Source: Alkalimonas sp. (lineage in GTDB: Bacteria; Pseudomonadota; Gammaproteobacteria; Enterobacterales; Alteromonadaceae). Taken from it: a DNA stretch of 64,000 nt. Below are positions 1-9,637 of this stretch, piece by piece (positions within the stretch are counted from its first letter, which is position 1; each line of letters opens with the position of its first letter). A model generated the notes under the pieces. It made no database searches. It saw only the letters and a list, made by a program, of their open reading frames with translations, and was not told where the DNA came from. The DNA lies in assembly GCF_020831925.1 (NCBI RefSeq), contig NZ_JAFIFQ010000012.1, forward strand, positions 1-64,000, given 5' to 3'. The translations under genes were made by a program, and so were the position numbers.

Positions 1-292
1 CCACCGGGTTGAGTTTATCCAGTGCCGGCTCATCCAGCAACATCATCACCGTTGGGTGCTCCGGATCATCGCTGGAACAAACATAACCAGCTGGCTTATG
101 CAGCACCAGATAACGTAGGCCGGGCAAGCTTAGCTCATCGTCATCCAGTGCAACACGGTCTGCTGCCGCCAGTTGCACCGCCCCTTGCTTGCACAGCTCG
201 CCATTGACCAGAACCCTACCCTGGCGAATGACTTTGGTGGCCTGTGAGCGGGTGAGGCCGGTGCAGTTGCTGATAAATTTATCCAGACGCAT
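1..292 (-). CDS. rsuA: 16S rRNA pseudouridine(516) synthase RsuA (N-terminal part; runs off the window)
   Basis: Reading the minus strand from an ATG at 292 gives 97 residues starting MRLDKFISNCTGLTRSQATK. This is an S4 RNA-binding domain (about residues 1-60) followed by the start of the pseudouridine synthase domain (LVLHKPAGYVCSSDDPEHPT). The N-terminus and the KPAGYVCS block closely resemble E. coli RsuA, which makes pseudouridine 516 in 16S rRNA. The catalytic aspartate lies beyond the window edge, so activity cannot be judged. It is divergent from the outer-membrane gene at 432. Assignment to RsuA rather than the related RluE/RluF is likely but rests on the N-terminus only. Confidence 0.85.
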   Translation of the reverse strand, partial: MRLDKFISNCTGLTRSQATKVIRQGRVLVNGELCKQGAVQLAAADRVALDDDELSLPGLRYLVLHKPAGYVCSSDDPEHPTVMMLLDEPALDKLNPV

Positions 293-431
293 AGTCAGTT
301 TGTTCTGTATGGCAAAAGAAGCCTAGTTTACTGAAGTGAGGCATACAAAGCAGCCGGAAAATGCTTGTTCAGGTTCAATTAAGCTCAAATCAGCCAGGCT
401 AGAAGCTGATTATTCATCCGGAGGATGCAGC

Positions 432-1073
432 ATGCGTTTCACCTTATTGGTATCAGCAGTGGCTACTGCTTTAAGTTTTTCATCGGTCGCCGGCGACTGG
501 CCGGGACATCGTTTTGTTGAAGCCAGCTTTTTATCCTTTGAAGATAAGTTTGAAGGCGATCGCAATGATTTTAGTGGTTATGGCTTAAAAGGTTCCTTCT
601 TAATTAACCAGCATTTGTTTATTGCCGGCCAGTACAGCCGGGTGGAAGATACGGTGCGCTTTTCTGATGGCTATGACAATTACCGGATCTACAACCGAGC
701 CATAGGCCTTGGCGTGATTACTCCGGTGGCGCCAAATACAGTGTTGGATTTGGCGGGTTACTTCGGTAATTACCGGCTGGAAGATAAAATAGTCGAAGGC
801 AATGTGATTTTCCTGGACCGGGATAAGTACGACTACCTGAAAGCCGAAGCAACGTTACGCAGCATGATCACGCCGCAAGTGGAGCTTTATGGCCGTTTAG
901 GGTATGAATATCTGGACGAACCCAGATTGGTGGATAAAAACCAGTTTACCCAGGCCATTGGCTTGCACTACTTTTTAAGCCGCAACCTGTCTTTTCTGGC
1001 GGAGTTTGAGCGCGGTGATTTTCTTGGTGGCAGCTACACCCAGGGTCGCTTAGGCGCACGTTTCAGCTTTTAA
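432..1073 (+). CDS. Small outer-membrane beta-barrel-type protein, unknown function
   Basis: The product has 213 residues with a signal peptide (MRFTLLVSAVATALSFSSVAG). The mature part has alternating aromatic/polar strands (FVEASFLSFEDKF, LFIAGQYSRVED, VELYGRLGYEYLD, NLSFLAEFERGDF) and ends in RLGARFSF, with the terminal Phe typical of barrels inserted by the BAM complex. The frame is open from 336, but the ATG at 432 is preceded by GGAGG (419-423) and begins the signal peptide, so I chose it. The length fits a small 8-10 strand porin-like barrel. No specific family is recognised. It converges on the cysteine operon. Confidence 0.7.
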   Translation: MRFTLLVSAVATALSFSSVAGDWPGHRFVEASFLSFEDKFEGDRNDFSGYGLKGSFLINQHLFIAGQYSRVEDTVRFSDGYDNYRIYNRAIGLGVITPVAPNTVLDLAGYFGNYRLEDKIVEGNVIFLDRDKYDYLKAEATLRSMITPQVELYGRLGYEYLDEPRLVDKNQFTQAIGLHYFLSRNLSFLAEFERGDFLGGSYTQGRLGARFSF

Positions 1074-1097
1074 CGCCTGAAACGCGCGCTTTCACAG

Positions 1098-1862
1098 CTA
1101 AAGCGCCGATACCAGAAAGTTAGGGTTGAGCAGTTGCTCGCGCTGATAAGGGGCATCGCCAAGCCCCTCAAACTGCACGCTAGCGCCGGCTTCTTCGGCT
1201 ACGATATGGCCGGCGCCGGTGTCCCATAGCATGGTGGGGCCAAAGCGCGGATAGACATGGGCGCTGCCTTCGGCCACCAGGCAAAACTTCAGTGAGCTGC
1301 CGACCGGCACCATCTCGAAGCTGGCAAACTGCTTCAGGTAATCGGCCAAATCCGGGCTTGGGTGGCTACGACTGCCGACTACCCGGATGGGCTCATCCGG
1401 CCTTGGCTGGCTCACATGAATCGAATACTGCTCCCCCTGGTATTGCACCAAAGCGCCTTCGCCTTTGAGCGCCGCCCAGGTTTTTTGCAGTACCGGTGCA
1501 TGCACTACCCCAAGTACGGGTTTGCCCTGCTCAATCAGGGCAATATTGACCGTGAACTCGCCATTGCGCTTAATAAATTCCTTGGTACCATCCAACGGAT
1601 CAACCAGCCAGAAACGCTGCCAATGCTGACGCTCTGGCCAGGGGGTGGCGGCCGCTTCTTCCGACAGCACCGGAATGTCCGGGGTCAGCTGTGCCAGCCG
1701 CTGGCTGATCACCTGCTGGGCGGCTAAATCCGCATCGGTTAGTGGTGAGTCGTCTTGCTTGGCCTGAATGCCCTGAGCTGACCTATCGCGCTGATAGACG
1801 TCTAAAATGGCTTCGCCCGCCTGTTCGGCCAGCTGGATAATTTGTTGCAGCAGTAGTTTCAT
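1098..1862 (-). CDS. cysQ: 3'(2'),5'-bisphosphate nucleotidase CysQ
   Basis: This inositol-monophosphatase-fold enzyme removes the 3'-phosphate from PAP and PAPS, recycling the by-product of PAPS reduction. The 254 residues match the family length. Metal-binding and catalytic motifs are visible: SPLTDADLAAQ, LSEEAA, WLVDPLDGTKEF and, near the C-terminus, LWDTGAGHIVAEEAG. It is the last gene of the cysG-D-N-permease-C-Q operon, 13 bases after cysC, so it is made together with the PAPS-forming enzymes. A short hairpin (1086-1106) overlaps the stop codon and may help end transcription between the two convergent genes. Confidence 0.93.
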   Translation of the reverse strand: MKLLLQQIIQLAEQAGEAILDVYQRDRSAQGIQAKQDDSPLTDADLAAQQVISQRLAQLTPDIPVLSEEAAATPWPERQHWQRFWLVDPLDGTKEFIKRNGEFTVNIALIEQGKPVLGVVHAPVLQKTWAALKGEGALVQYQGEQYSIHVSQPRPDEPIRVVGSRSHPSPDLADYLKQFASFEMVPVGSSLKFCLVAEGSAHVYPRFGPTMLWDTGAGHIVAEEAGASVQFEGLGDAPYQREQLLNPNFLVSAL

Positions 1863-1875
1863 TCACCCAATCCTA

Positions 1876-2493
1876 TCAAACCGCAGTTGTTGGTGTTGGT
1901 TTGATCCAACCACGCTCTGCTAAGAGTTGCAACAGTTGGTTGATGCTGTCGGCCAAGGCGCTGGCCGAGGTGTCAATCACCAGATCCGGTGCTTCTGGTG
2001 GCTCGTAAGGGTCGGAGATGCCGGTAAAGTGGCTGATCTCCCCCTTACGGGCCTTTTGATACAGGCCTTTGACATCGCGCTGCTCGCACACTGCCAGCGG
2101 GGTGGCGATGTAAACTTCCAAAAAGGAATCCGCCGGGACCAGGCTGCGTACCAATTGGCGCTGACTGCGGTAAGGCGAGATAAAAGCACTGAGTACCAGC
2201 AGGCCGGCATCCACCATCAGACCGGATACTGCCCCGACCCGGCGCAGGTTTTCGGTGCGATCTTCGGCACTAAAGCCCAAATCGGCGCAAAGGCCGTGGC
2301 GCACATTGTCGCCGTCCAGCAAATAGGTGTGAAAACCGCGCGCGGCCAGCGCCTGCTCCAGCGCATTGGCCACGGTCGACTTGCCGGAGCCACTTAAGCC
2401 GGTAAACCAGATCACACCACTGCGGTGGCCAAAGAGTTCGGCACGTTGCTCACGGTTGGTGTGGTGTTGTTGCCATACGATATTGTCAGTCAT
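1876..2493 (-). CDS. cysC: Adenylylsulfate (APS) kinase CysC
   Basis: It phosphorylates APS to PAPS with ATP, the second activation step of assimilatory sulfate reduction. The 205-residue protein has the Walker A P-loop [18 protein letters not shown] (about residues 29-46), [18 protein letters not shown], and the lid region [30 protein letters not shown], all typical of CysC. It lies between the SLC13 permease and cysQ in one operon. It is separate from CysN rather than fused as in NodQ. Confidence 0.95.
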   Translation of the reverse strand: MTDNIVWQQHHTNREQRAELFGHRSGVIWFTGLSGSGKSTVANALEQALAARGFHTYLLDGDNVRHGLCADLGFSAEDRTENLRRVGAVSGLMVDAGLLVLSAFISPYRSQRQLVRSLVPADSFLEVYIATPLAVCEQRDVKGLYQKARKGEISHFTGISDPYEPPEAPDLVIDTSASALADSINQLLQLLAERGWIKPTPTTAV

Positions 2494-2511
2494 GGGGTGT
2501 CCAATCCGGGG

Positions 2512-4236
2512 TTAAAACGAGTAAATGCGTGGCAGGCACAGCAGCACTACCGTACTGTACACCAGCGCCATCGGAATGCCGATACGGGCGTAATCTTTCA
2601 GCTGGTAGTTGCCGGCGCTGTACACCATCAGGTTGGTTTGATAACCAAAAGGCGAAATAAAGCTGGCCGAGGCGCCAAAAGCCACCGCCATAAAAAACGG
2701 CGTTGGGCTGACGCCAAGTTCCAGCGCCATGGCATAGGCAATGGGGAAGGTCAGCGCGGCAGCGGCATTGTTGGTGACCACTTCGGTAAAGAGCCAGGTG
2801 GCGATAAAAATGGCAATCAAAGCACCATAAGCACCGTAGCCTGCCACCAATTGATTCAGGCCAGCGGCTATCATGCCGGCGACGCCGGACTGGATCATCA
2901 GTTGGGACAGGCCAATGGCAGAGCCGACAATAATAAACAGCTCCAGCGGAAAGCGGCGCTTTAGCTCGTTCAGCTGGATCACTTTGGTGGCGATATAAAG
3001 CACCAGCAGCAGTGGCAGGCTTTTTACCAGCGGCACCAGATCCAGGATAGATAGCGTCAGGGTGGCGGCAAAACTGGCCAGCACCCAGTGACTGCGCTTT
3101 GCGGTGAGTGGTTGACTGATAGCCAGGCCATTGACGTAAATAAAATCCTGCCCCAATTCATTCTGGCCGGGAAAGTCTTTGCCGGTTGCCAGGATCAGCA
3201 CATCACCGGCATGCAGCTCTAAATCACCTAAGCCACCATTTAAGCGTTCATGGCCGCGGCGCACCGCGATCACGGCCGCATCGTACTGCTCACGAAAGCG
3301 CAGCTGCTTTAAGGTTTTGCCCACCAGCTTGGAGCTGTAGCTGATCACCGCTTCCATCAGCTCGCCCTGATGCTCGGCTTCACCTGGCACCAGCTGCAGG
3401 CCTGGGAAGTTTTGCAGGCGCGAGACTGCCTGCAGGTCGCCGACAAAGCGCAGTTCATCGCCTGCCTGAATAAGCGTATCGGGCTTGACCGGGCACAGCA
3501 ACTTATCACCGCGTTGAATTTCAGCCAGAAACAGCGCCTGCAATTCGCGTAGACCATTGTCACTGACGGTTTTACCAATAAGTTGGCTGTCGGCATCGAC
3601 GTGGGCGCTTAAATAATAAGGGGCAGCGGCCTGCTCGGTTTTGCGGGTATCCGGCAGCCAGTGAGCACCTACCATCAGCACCACCAGGCCAGCCGCAAAA
3701 GCAATCAGGCCAAGCAGGGTGAAGTCAAAAAAGCCCAGACTGGCGTGGCCGGCTTCTTCGACAAAGCCATTGACAATCAGATTGGTCGAGGTGCCAATCA
3801 GCGTCAGCATGCCGCCTAAGATGGCGCTGTACGACAGTGGGATCAGCAACTTGGAAGCAGCAAAGTGCGGGTGCTGCCGTAGTGAGGCCATCAGGGTCGA
3901 CACCACGGCGGTGTTGTTGACAAAGGAGGACAAGAAGCCGCTGGCCAAACTTAAGCGTGCCACCACCAGGCTGAGGTTGCTGCCCGAAAAGCTGCGGCTT
4001 AACCAGCTGACCAGTTGCGATTTTTCAATGGCCAGTGAAATCAACAAGAGTAACACTAGCGTGATCAGCGAGGGGTTGCTGAAATTGGTCAACGCTTTGT
4101 CCAGCTCCAGCCAGCCGACCAGATAGCTGGCCAGCAGGGCGCCGCCAAACCAAAAGGCTGGCGAGCGCTTGCTAAAGACCAGGCCGGCGACCAGCGCCAG
4201 CAACAGGGCAATGACCCCAAGCTGCTGCAGTGTCAC
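2512..4236 (-). CDS. SLC13-family permease with TrkA-C domains, probable sulfate transporter
   Basis: This 574-residue inner-membrane protein has about five N-terminal helices, two central RCK_C/TrkA-C regulatory domains (about residues 210-375, including LQLVPGEAEHQGELMEAVIS and LELHAGDVLILATG), then about six C-terminal helices. This layout is typical of DASS/SLC13 carriers such as algal SAC1-like proteins and bacterial sulfate permeases. The start is a GTG overlapping the cysN stop (GTGA), implying translational coupling. Its place inside a sulfate-activation operon, with no CysTWA ABC importer in this window, suggests it brings in sulfate, probably with Na+. The substrate is inferred from context. 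Confidence 0.85.
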   Translation of the reverse strand: MTLQQLGVIALLLALVAGLVFSKRSPAFWFGGALLASYLVGWLELDKALTNFSNPSLITLVLLLLISLAIEKSQLVSWLSRSFSGSNLSLVVARLSLASGFLSSFVNNTAVVSTLMASLRQHPHFAASKLLIPLSYSAILGGMLTLIGTSTNLIVNGFVEEAGHASLGFFDFTLLGLIAFAAGLVVLMVGAHWLPDTRKTEQAAAPYYLSAHVDADSQLIGKTVSDNGLRELQALFLAEIQRGDKLLCPVKPDTLIQAGDELRFVGDLQAVSRLQNFPGLQLVPGEAEHQGELMEAVISYSSKLVGKTLKQLRFREQYDAAVIAVRRGHERLNGGLGDLELHAGDVLILATGKDFPGQNELGQDFIYVNGLAISQPLTAKRSHWVLASFAATLTLSILDLVPLVKSLPLLLVLYIATKVIQLNELKRRFPLELFIIVGSAIGLSQLMIQSGVAGMIAAGLNQLVAGYGAYGALIAIFIATWLFTEVVTNNAAAALTFPIAYAMALELGVSPTPFFMAVAFGASASFISPFGYQTNLMVYSAGNYQLKDYARIGIPMALVYSTVVLLCLPRIYSF

Positions 4237-5696
4237 TTGTTGGTCACACCATGCAGTGCATCGGTTAAGGCCGAAAGATCCGCCGCCTGCCAGTGCGGGA
4301 AGTGTTTGCGGATCAAGGCATTCAGCTCCAGCTCAAAGGCAGAGAAGTTGGCTGGCGCACTGACCTGCTCTTTCGCCAGTACCGTCTGGATTAAGCCGGC
4401 AGCCACCGTCGCATTGCTCAGCCGATCCACCAGAATAAAGTTGCCGGTGCCGGGATGTTCGCTGGCGGTATCCAGTGGCAGCACTTCGGTCAGCTCCAGC
4501 TCAACCAGCGCGATGTCATTCATCTGCACTGTTTCGGCGTCGATTTTTTGCAAGGTATTGATATTGACCTTGTGATCCAGTTTGCTGATGCTGACCGAGC
4601 TTTTGCGGCTGGCCAGTTTCAGATCGTACAGCCGGCCGGGCTGCAGTGGCAGTTCATTGAACCAGACCAGGTAGGCCAGTGCCCGGTTGCTCAGAGTCAC
4701 GGTCTCTTCCACCGGCACCAGCCAGTCACCACGGCTGACATCGACTTCATCCTGCAGCGTAATAGTCACCGCCTCACCGGCTTCGGCTGCCGGCTGGCTG
4801 CCGGCAAAGGTCTCAATGCTGCGAATGGTGCTTTGCTGGCCGGAAGGGTAGACCTTGACGGTCTGACCGACCGCCAGCCGACCACCGGTGACGGTGCCGG
4901 CAAAACCACGGAAATTCAGATCCGGTCGAATGACATACTGCACCGGGAAGCGACTGTGCTGGCCGCTACGATCCGGTAGCGGCAATGTTTCCAACAAAGG
5001 CAGCAGCGGCTGGCCCTGGTACCAGGGCATGTTGGCGGACGGTGCCATGATATTTTCGCCTTTTAATGCGCTTAAAGGCACTACGTCCACTTTAGGTACC
5101 TGCAACTGACTGGTAATGGCCAGGATGTCTTTTTTGATGCGGCTGAACTCGGTTTCGGCATAACCAATCAGGTCCATCTTATTCACCGCCACCACAAAGT
5201 GCTTGATGCCGAGCAGGGCGCAGATAAAGCTGTGCCGCTTGGTTTGAGTCAGCACACCATGACGTGCGTCGACCAGCAAAATAGCGACATCGGCATTGGA
5301 GGCGCCGGTTGCCATATTGCGGGTGTACTGTTCATGGCCCGGCGTGTCGGCCAAGATAAATTTACGCAAGGTGGTGGAGAAATAGCGGTAGGCCACATCA
5401 ATGGTAATGCCTTGTTCCCGCTCGGCCTGCAGGCCATCCACCAGCATGGCCAGCTCCAGCTCGCCTTCACTGTTGCGGCCTTTGTGATCGCGTTTCAGCG
5501 CATCCAGCTGATCATCATACAGCTGTTGGCTGTCGTGCAGCAGCCGGCCGATCAGGGTGCTTTTGCCATCATCGACGCTGCCACAGGTCAGTACCCGCAG
5601 CAGGCTTTTGTCCTGATGCTGCTGCAGATAACCACGAATACCCAGCTCGTTCAGCTGTTGCTCCAGGCTGGTGCTTTCCAGTACGGTGCTGCTCAT
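4233..5696 (-). CDS. cysN: Sulfate adenylyltransferase subunit 1 (GTPase) CysN
   Basis: This is the GTPase subunit of ATP sulfurylase, which with CysD forms APS from sulfate and ATP. The 487-residue protein has an EF-Tu-like G domain with GSVDDGKSTLIGRLLHDS (G1), ADTPGHEQY (G3) and NKMDL (G4), followed by two beta-barrel domains. The ATG at 5696 overlaps the cysD stop (TGATG). A TTG one codon upstream is less likely. It ends four bases into the permease gene. No APS-kinase domain is fused. Confidence 0.95.
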   Translation of the reverse strand: MSSTVLESTSLEQQLNELGIRGYLQQHQDKSLLRVLTCGSVDDGKSTLIGRLLHDSQQLYDDQLDALKRDHKGRNSEGELELAMLVDGLQAEREQGITIDVAYRYFSTTLRKFILADTPGHEQYTRNMATGASNADVAILLVDARHGVLTQTKRHSFICALLGIKHFVVAVNKMDLIGYAETEFSRIKKDILAITSQLQVPKVDVVPLSALKGENIMAPSANMPWYQGQPLLPLLETLPLPDRSGQHSRFPVQYVIRPDLNFRGFAGTVTGGRLAVGQTVKVYPSGQQSTIRSIETFAGSQPAAEAGEAVTITLQDEVDVSRGDWLVPVEETVTLSNRALAYLVWFNELPLQPGRLYDLKLASRKSSVSISKLDHKVNINTLQKIDAETVQMNDIALVELELTEVLPLDTASEHPGTGNFILVDRLSNATVAAGLIQTVLAKEQVSAPANFSAFELELNALIRKHFPHWQAADLSALTDALHGVTNK

Positions 5697-6592
5697 CAAA
5701 AGTACCCCTCACGTTTTTTCAGTTCCATACCCGACTGATCCTGATCAATCACCCGTCCCTGCCGCTCGGACGTGCGGGCGCGCAGCATTTCTTCGACAAT
5801 GCCTTCCAGTGTATCGGCGGTCGACTCGATGGCGCCGGTCAGTGGGTAACAGCCGAGGGTGCGAAAACGCACGGATTTTTGTTCGATCACCTCACCCGGC
5901 TCAATCGGCATGCGGTTGTCATCCACCATGATCAGGGTGCCATCGCGTTTGACCACCGGGCGCTCTTTCGCCAGATACAGCGGTACGATGTCGATTTTTT
6001 CCTGCAGGATATAAAGCCAGATATCCAGCTCGGTCCAGTTGGAGAGCGGGAACACCCGGATGCTTTCGCCTTCGTTGATGGCGCTGTTGTAGATATTCCA
6101 CAGCTCAGGCCGCTGGTTTTTCGGGTCCCAGCGGTGGTGTTTATCGCGGAAGGAAAACACCCGCTCCTTGGCGCGGGATTTCTCTTCATCACGGCGGGCG
6201 CCACCAAAGGCGGCATCAAAACCATACTGGTTCAGCGCTTGTTTTAAGCCCTGAGTTTTCATAATGTCGGTGTGTTTGGCGCTGCCATGCACAAAGGGAT
6301 TGATGCCCATCGCCAGTCCTTCCGGGTTTTTGTGCACCCGCAAGTCCAGTTGGTAGTCCTTGGCGATGCGGTCGCGAAATTCAATCATCTCGCGAAACTT
6401 CCAGTCGGTGTCGACATGCAGCAAAGGGAAAGGGATCTTGCCCGGTGCGAAGGCCTTGCGGGCCAGGTGCAGCAGCACCGACGAGTCCTTGCCAATCGAA
6501 TACAGCATCACCGGTTTTTTAAACTCGGCGGCGACTTCGCGGAAAATATGGATGCTCTCGGCTTCCAGTTGTTGTAAATGCGATAAAGCCAT
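5696..6592 (-). CDS. cysD: Sulfate adenylyltransferase subunit 2 CysD
   Basis: This is the catalytic subunit of the heterodimeric ATP sulfurylase. The 298-residue protein has the PP-loop motif [18 protein letters not shown] (about residues 31-48), [25 protein letters not shown] and the C-terminal [20 protein letters not shown], all hallmarks of CysD. It is read just after cysG (9-base gap) and is translationally coupled to cysN by a TGATG overlap. Confidence 0.96.
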   Translation of the reverse strand: MALSHLQQLEAESIHIFREVAAEFKKPVMLYSIGKDSSVLLHLARKAFAPGKIPFPLLHVDTDWKFREMIEFRDRIAKDYQLDLRVHKNPEGLAMGINPFVHGSAKHTDIMKTQGLKQALNQYGFDAAFGGARRDEEKSRAKERVFSFRDKHHRWDPKNQRPELWNIYNSAINEGESIRVFPLSNWTELDIWLYILQEKIDIVPLYLAKERPVVKRDGTLIMVDDNRMPIEPGEVIEQKSVRFRTLGCYPLTGAIESTADTLEGIVEEMLRARTSERQGRVIDQDQSGMELKKREGYF

Positions 6593-6601
6593 CTGTTGCT
6601 C

Positions 6602-8008
6602 CTAGGCTGCCTGGCTGGCGCTTGGCTCAGCCACGAAAGTTTGAAACCAGTGTAAGTTCGGCGCCAGTGCCACCACTTCGCCAATAATAATCAAGGCCGG
6701 GCTTTGCAGCTGGTGGTCGGTAATCAGCTGTGGCAACTGCGCCAGAGTGCCGGTGATGCTGCGCTGCTCGGGCCGGGTGCCGTTTTCAATAATGGCGACC
6801 GGGGTATCGCTGCTGCGGCCATGAGCGATCAACTGCTGGCTTAAAGTACCACTATTGATCAGGCCCATATAAACCACCAGGGTTTGCCGTGCTTTGGCCA
6901 GCGATGGCCAGTCGGGCTCATCGCCATTGGCCCGGCAGTGGCCGGTGACCAGTTGCACGGTTTGGGCGTAATCGCGGTGCGTTAGCGGAATGCCGGCATA
7001 GGCCGCACAGCCAGCAGCGGCAGTTACACCTGGCACCACACTGTAGCGAATACCAGCTGCGACTAAGGCTTCGCATTCTTCGCCACCACGGCCATAAATA
7101 AAGGGGTCGCCACCTTTTAACCGGCAGACCCGTTTACCCTCTTGCGCCAGTCGCACAATCAGGGCATTGATTTCGTCTTGTGGCAGGCTATGAAAACCGG
7201 CCTGTTTGGCGACACTGATGCGTTCAGCATCGCGTCTGGCCAGTGCCAGCACATCCGCACTGACCAGACCATCGTGTACGATGACATCAGCCTGCTGCAT
7301 GCACTGCATGGCTTTGATGGTTAACAGCTCCGGATCACCCGGGCCGGCACCGACCAACCAGACTTCGCCCTGATTCGGCACAAATTGCTGCAGTTGCTGT
7401 TGAAACAACTGTTCGGTATCTGCCGTTTTACCAGCCGCCAGCAATTGCTGGGCCGGGCCGGCAAACCAACGCTCCCAGAAGTCACGGCGCTCGGCAATGG
7501 ATGGCAAGGCTGCTTTGACCTGGTCACGGCAGCGGGCTGCGAACTGGCCCAGCAAGCTAATCGACTGTGGCAGCAACTGCTCAATGCGTTCGCGCAAACG
7601 ACGTGCCAACACCGGGGCATTTCCACCGGACGAAATCGCTACTACGATGGGACTGCGATCAACGATGGCCGGAAAAATAAAGTTGCCATGTTCTGGGTCA
7701 TCGACGGCGTTGACCCAGATATTGGCGGCGTTGGCGGCCCGAAAGATCTCGGCATTGATCGCTGGCTTATCGGTGGCGGCAATAATCAGTTTGTAGTGAT
7801 TGATCTTATGTTCACCAAACATGGCTTCGATGCACTGCAGTTGGTTTCCTGCCAGCGCCTGCACTTCCGGGCTGATCTTTTTGGCCAGCACCGTAACCTT
7901 GGCGCCGGCGGCGAGCAGCAACTGGATCTTGCGGTACGCGACCTGGCCGCCACCGACCACCAGCACGGGCTGTTGCTGCAATTGGGTAAAAATCGGTAAA
8001 TAATCCAT
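6602..8008 (-). CDS. cysG: Siroheme synthase CysG (fused dehydrogenase/ferrochelatase and SUMT)
   Basis: This trifunctional enzyme converts uroporphyrinogen III to siroheme, the prosthetic group of the CysI hemoprotein encoded at 19280-20998. It has 468 residues. The N-terminal precorrin-2 dehydrogenase/ferrochelatase half includes VVGGGQVAYRKIQLLLAAGA and AISSGGNAPVLARRLRERIE. The C-terminal SAM-dependent uroporphyrin-III C-methyltransferase half includes VWLVGAGPGDPELLTIKA, RLKGGDPFIYGRGGEE and VVPGVTAAAGCAAYAGIPLTHR. It is the first gene of the minus-strand cys operon. A motif shared with the cysJIH promoter region lies 70 bases upstream (8078-8093). Confidence 0.96.
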   Translation of the reverse strand: MDYLPIFTQLQQQPVLVVGGGQVAYRKIQLLLAAGAKVTVLAKKISPEVQALAGNQLQCIEAMFGEHKINHYKLIIAATDKPAINAEIFRAANAANIWVNAVDDPEHGNFIFPAIVDRSPIVVAISSGGNAPVLARRLRERIEQLLPQSISLLGQFAARCRDQVKAALPSIAERRDFWERWFAGPAQQLLAAGKTADTEQLFQQQLQQFVPNQGEVWLVGAGPGDPELLTIKAMQCMQQADVIVHDGLVSADVLALARRDAERISVAKQAGFHSLPQDEINALIVRLAQEGKRVCRLKGGDPFIYGRGGEECEALVAAGIRYSVVPGVTAAAGCAAYAGIPLTHRDYAQTVQLVTGHCRANGDEPDWPSLAKARQTLVVYMGLINSGTLSQQLIAHGRSSDTPVAIIENGTRPEQRSITGTLAQLPQLITDHQLQSPALIIIGEVVALAPNLHWFQTFVAEPSASQAA

Positions 8009-8077
8009 CGCTCACTCCAGCCCATGGCTGCGTTCATTGATGTCATCGCAGGTGATGGCATCGACTTAGCTTGCAGA

Positions 8078-8093
8078 ATAGCCGTCTGTATGG
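8078..8093 (-). promoter_or_regulatory. Motif shared by the two cys operon promoters (cysG copy)
   Basis: The plus strand reads ATAGCCGTCTGTATGG. The same 16-mer with one difference occurs upstream of cysJ (22845-22860). Both lie 33-70 bases before the first gene of a sulfur operon, in the same orientation, and both are followed farther upstream by an AT-rich stretch containing ATGGA. It may be part of a CysB-type binding site or of the core promoter. The function is inferred. Confidence 0.4.
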
Positions 8094-8272
8094 CTTTAAT
8101 AAAATAATGGATCGCGCTCAGATATAACCAAAAGGAATTAGTATCGCTTCATCTATGCTTTAAACATGAGCTTTAGCCAGCCATGGTATGGTTTCGATAG
8201 CGTTAGCATGCTATTTCAGGTATGCTGCCCGGCTGCCATTCTGGCGGTATTTTGCACAACAAGTGAGAATCT

Positions 8273-9562
8273 ATGAGTTTTGCCTCCCTGGGCTTATCGG
8301 CCCCATTGCTTGCAGCCATTCAGGCTGAAGGCTACGACACCCCTTCCCCGATCCAGGCTCAGGCGATCCCCGCCGTACTGGCTGGTCGCGATTTAATGGC
8401 TGCGGCCCAGACGGGGACCGGCAAAACGGCGGGTTTTACCCTGCCTTTATTGCAGCGTCTGGCAGAGGGCAAGCCTGCCTCAGCCAATCAGGCGCGTGCT
8501 TTGATCCTGACCCCAACCCGCGAGCTGGCGGCTCAGGTCGGCGAGAGCGTGGTGCGTTATGGCAGTCGTTTGCCGCTGCGTTCGACCATTGTATTTGGTG
8601 GCGTAAAAATCAATCCGCAGATGCAAAAGCTGCGCAAGGGCGTCGATATTCTGATTGCCACCCCGGGCCGGTTGCTGGATTTGTACCAGCAAAATGCGGT
8701 GCGCTTTTCGGATTTGGAAATCCTGGTACTGGATGAAGCCGACCGCATGCTGGATATGGGCTTTATCCGCGATATCCGTAAAATTTTGACGTTGCTGCCA
8801 AAGCAGCGGCAAAATCTGCTGTTTTCGGCCACCTTTTCTGATGAGATCCGGGCGCTGGCTAAAACCATGGTCAATAACCCGCTGGAAGTCTCGGTTAGCC
8901 CGGCTAACAGTACCGCTGAGCGGGTTGAGCAACTGGTGTATCCGGTGGATAAAAACCGCAAAGCTCAGTTGCTGATTGATTTAATTGTTGATCAAAACTG
9001 GCAGCAGGTGCTGGTATTTACCAAAACCAAGCATGGCGCCAACAAACTAACCAAGCAGTTGGAAACCGTCGGCATTCAGGCGGCGGCTATTCATGGCAAC
9101 AAAAGCCAGGGTGCCCGTACCAAGGCGTTGGCTGGCTTTAAAAGTGGTGAAGTGCGGGTCTTGGTTGCCACCGACATCGCTGCCCGCGGCCTGGATATTG
9201 ATCAGTTGCCACAAGTGGTCAATTATGACTTGCCCAATGTACCGGAAGATTATGTGCATCGTATTGGCCGTACCGGCCGGGCTGGTGCCAGTGGTCACGC
9301 CGTCTCGTTGGTCTGTGCCGACGACACCAAATTGCTGCGCGATATTGAGCGGGTTATTCGCCAAGCCATACCTCGTCATCAGCAACCAGGTTATGAGCCG
9401 GTGCATACACTGCCAACAACCAACCTGTCGCAGCCTGCACACCGGCCGAAAAAGCCGAAGAAGCCGACCGAGCACCGCGATGGTCAGCGTGCCCAGGGCT
9501 CTGCCCAGGCCAAAGCTCGCAGCCAGCGCAGCCGCCCGGCCAGAGCGCCAAACGCGAACTAG
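8273..9562 (+). CDS. rhlE: DEAD-box ATP-dependent RNA helicase, RhlE-like
   Basis: The protein has 429 residues. The two RecA-like domains carry the Q-motif ([10 protein letters not shown]), motif [26 protein letters not shown] ([13 protein letters not shown]), SAT ([12 protein letters not shown]), ARGLDI and HRIGRTGR. The C-terminal 60 residues are a basic, disordered tail rich in Lys/Arg/Pro ([16 protein letters not shown]), as in RhlE-type helicases that act on rRNA during ribosome assembly and in RNA decay. It is transcribed alone from the 264-base divergent gap with cysG. The subfamily could instead be another RhlE paralogue, since several are usual in this group. Confidence 0.9.
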   Translation: MSFASLGLSAPLLAAIQAEGYDTPSPIQAQAIPAVLAGRDLMAAAQTGTGKTAGFTLPLLQRLAEGKPASANQARALILTPTRELAAQVGESVVRYGSRLPLRSTIVFGGVKINPQMQKLRKGVDILIATPGRLLDLYQQNAVRFSDLEILVLDEADRMLDMGFIRDIRKILTLLPKQRQNLLFSATFSDEIRALAKTMVNNPLEVSVSPANSTAERVEQLVYPVDKNRKAQLLIDLIVDQNWQQVLVFTKTKHGANKLTKQLETVGIQAAAIHGNKSQGARTKALAGFKSGEVRVLVATDIAARGLDIDQLPQVVNYDLPNVPEDYVHRIGRTGRAGASGHAVSLVCADDTKLLRDIERVIRQAIPRHQQPGYEPVHTLPTTNLSQPAHRPKKPKKPTEHRDGQRAQGSAQAKARSQRSRPARAPNAN

Positions 9563-9571
9563 CTGCGCTGA

Positions 9572-9598
9572 CCGATTTGGCCTAAGCGGCCAGATCGG
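9572..9598 (+). terminator. Stem-loop after rhlE (weak terminator candidate)
   Basis: The arms CCGATTTGGCC and GGCCAGATCGG pair over 11 positions (one G-T pair) around the loop TAAGC. It starts 9 bases after the helicase stop codon. There is no T-run after it, so it may be only an RNA-stabilising or pausing hairpin. Confidence 0.35.
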
Positions 9599-9637
9599 CT
9601 AGTATGCTGGCCTTGAATTGTCTATTTCGAGGCCTGC

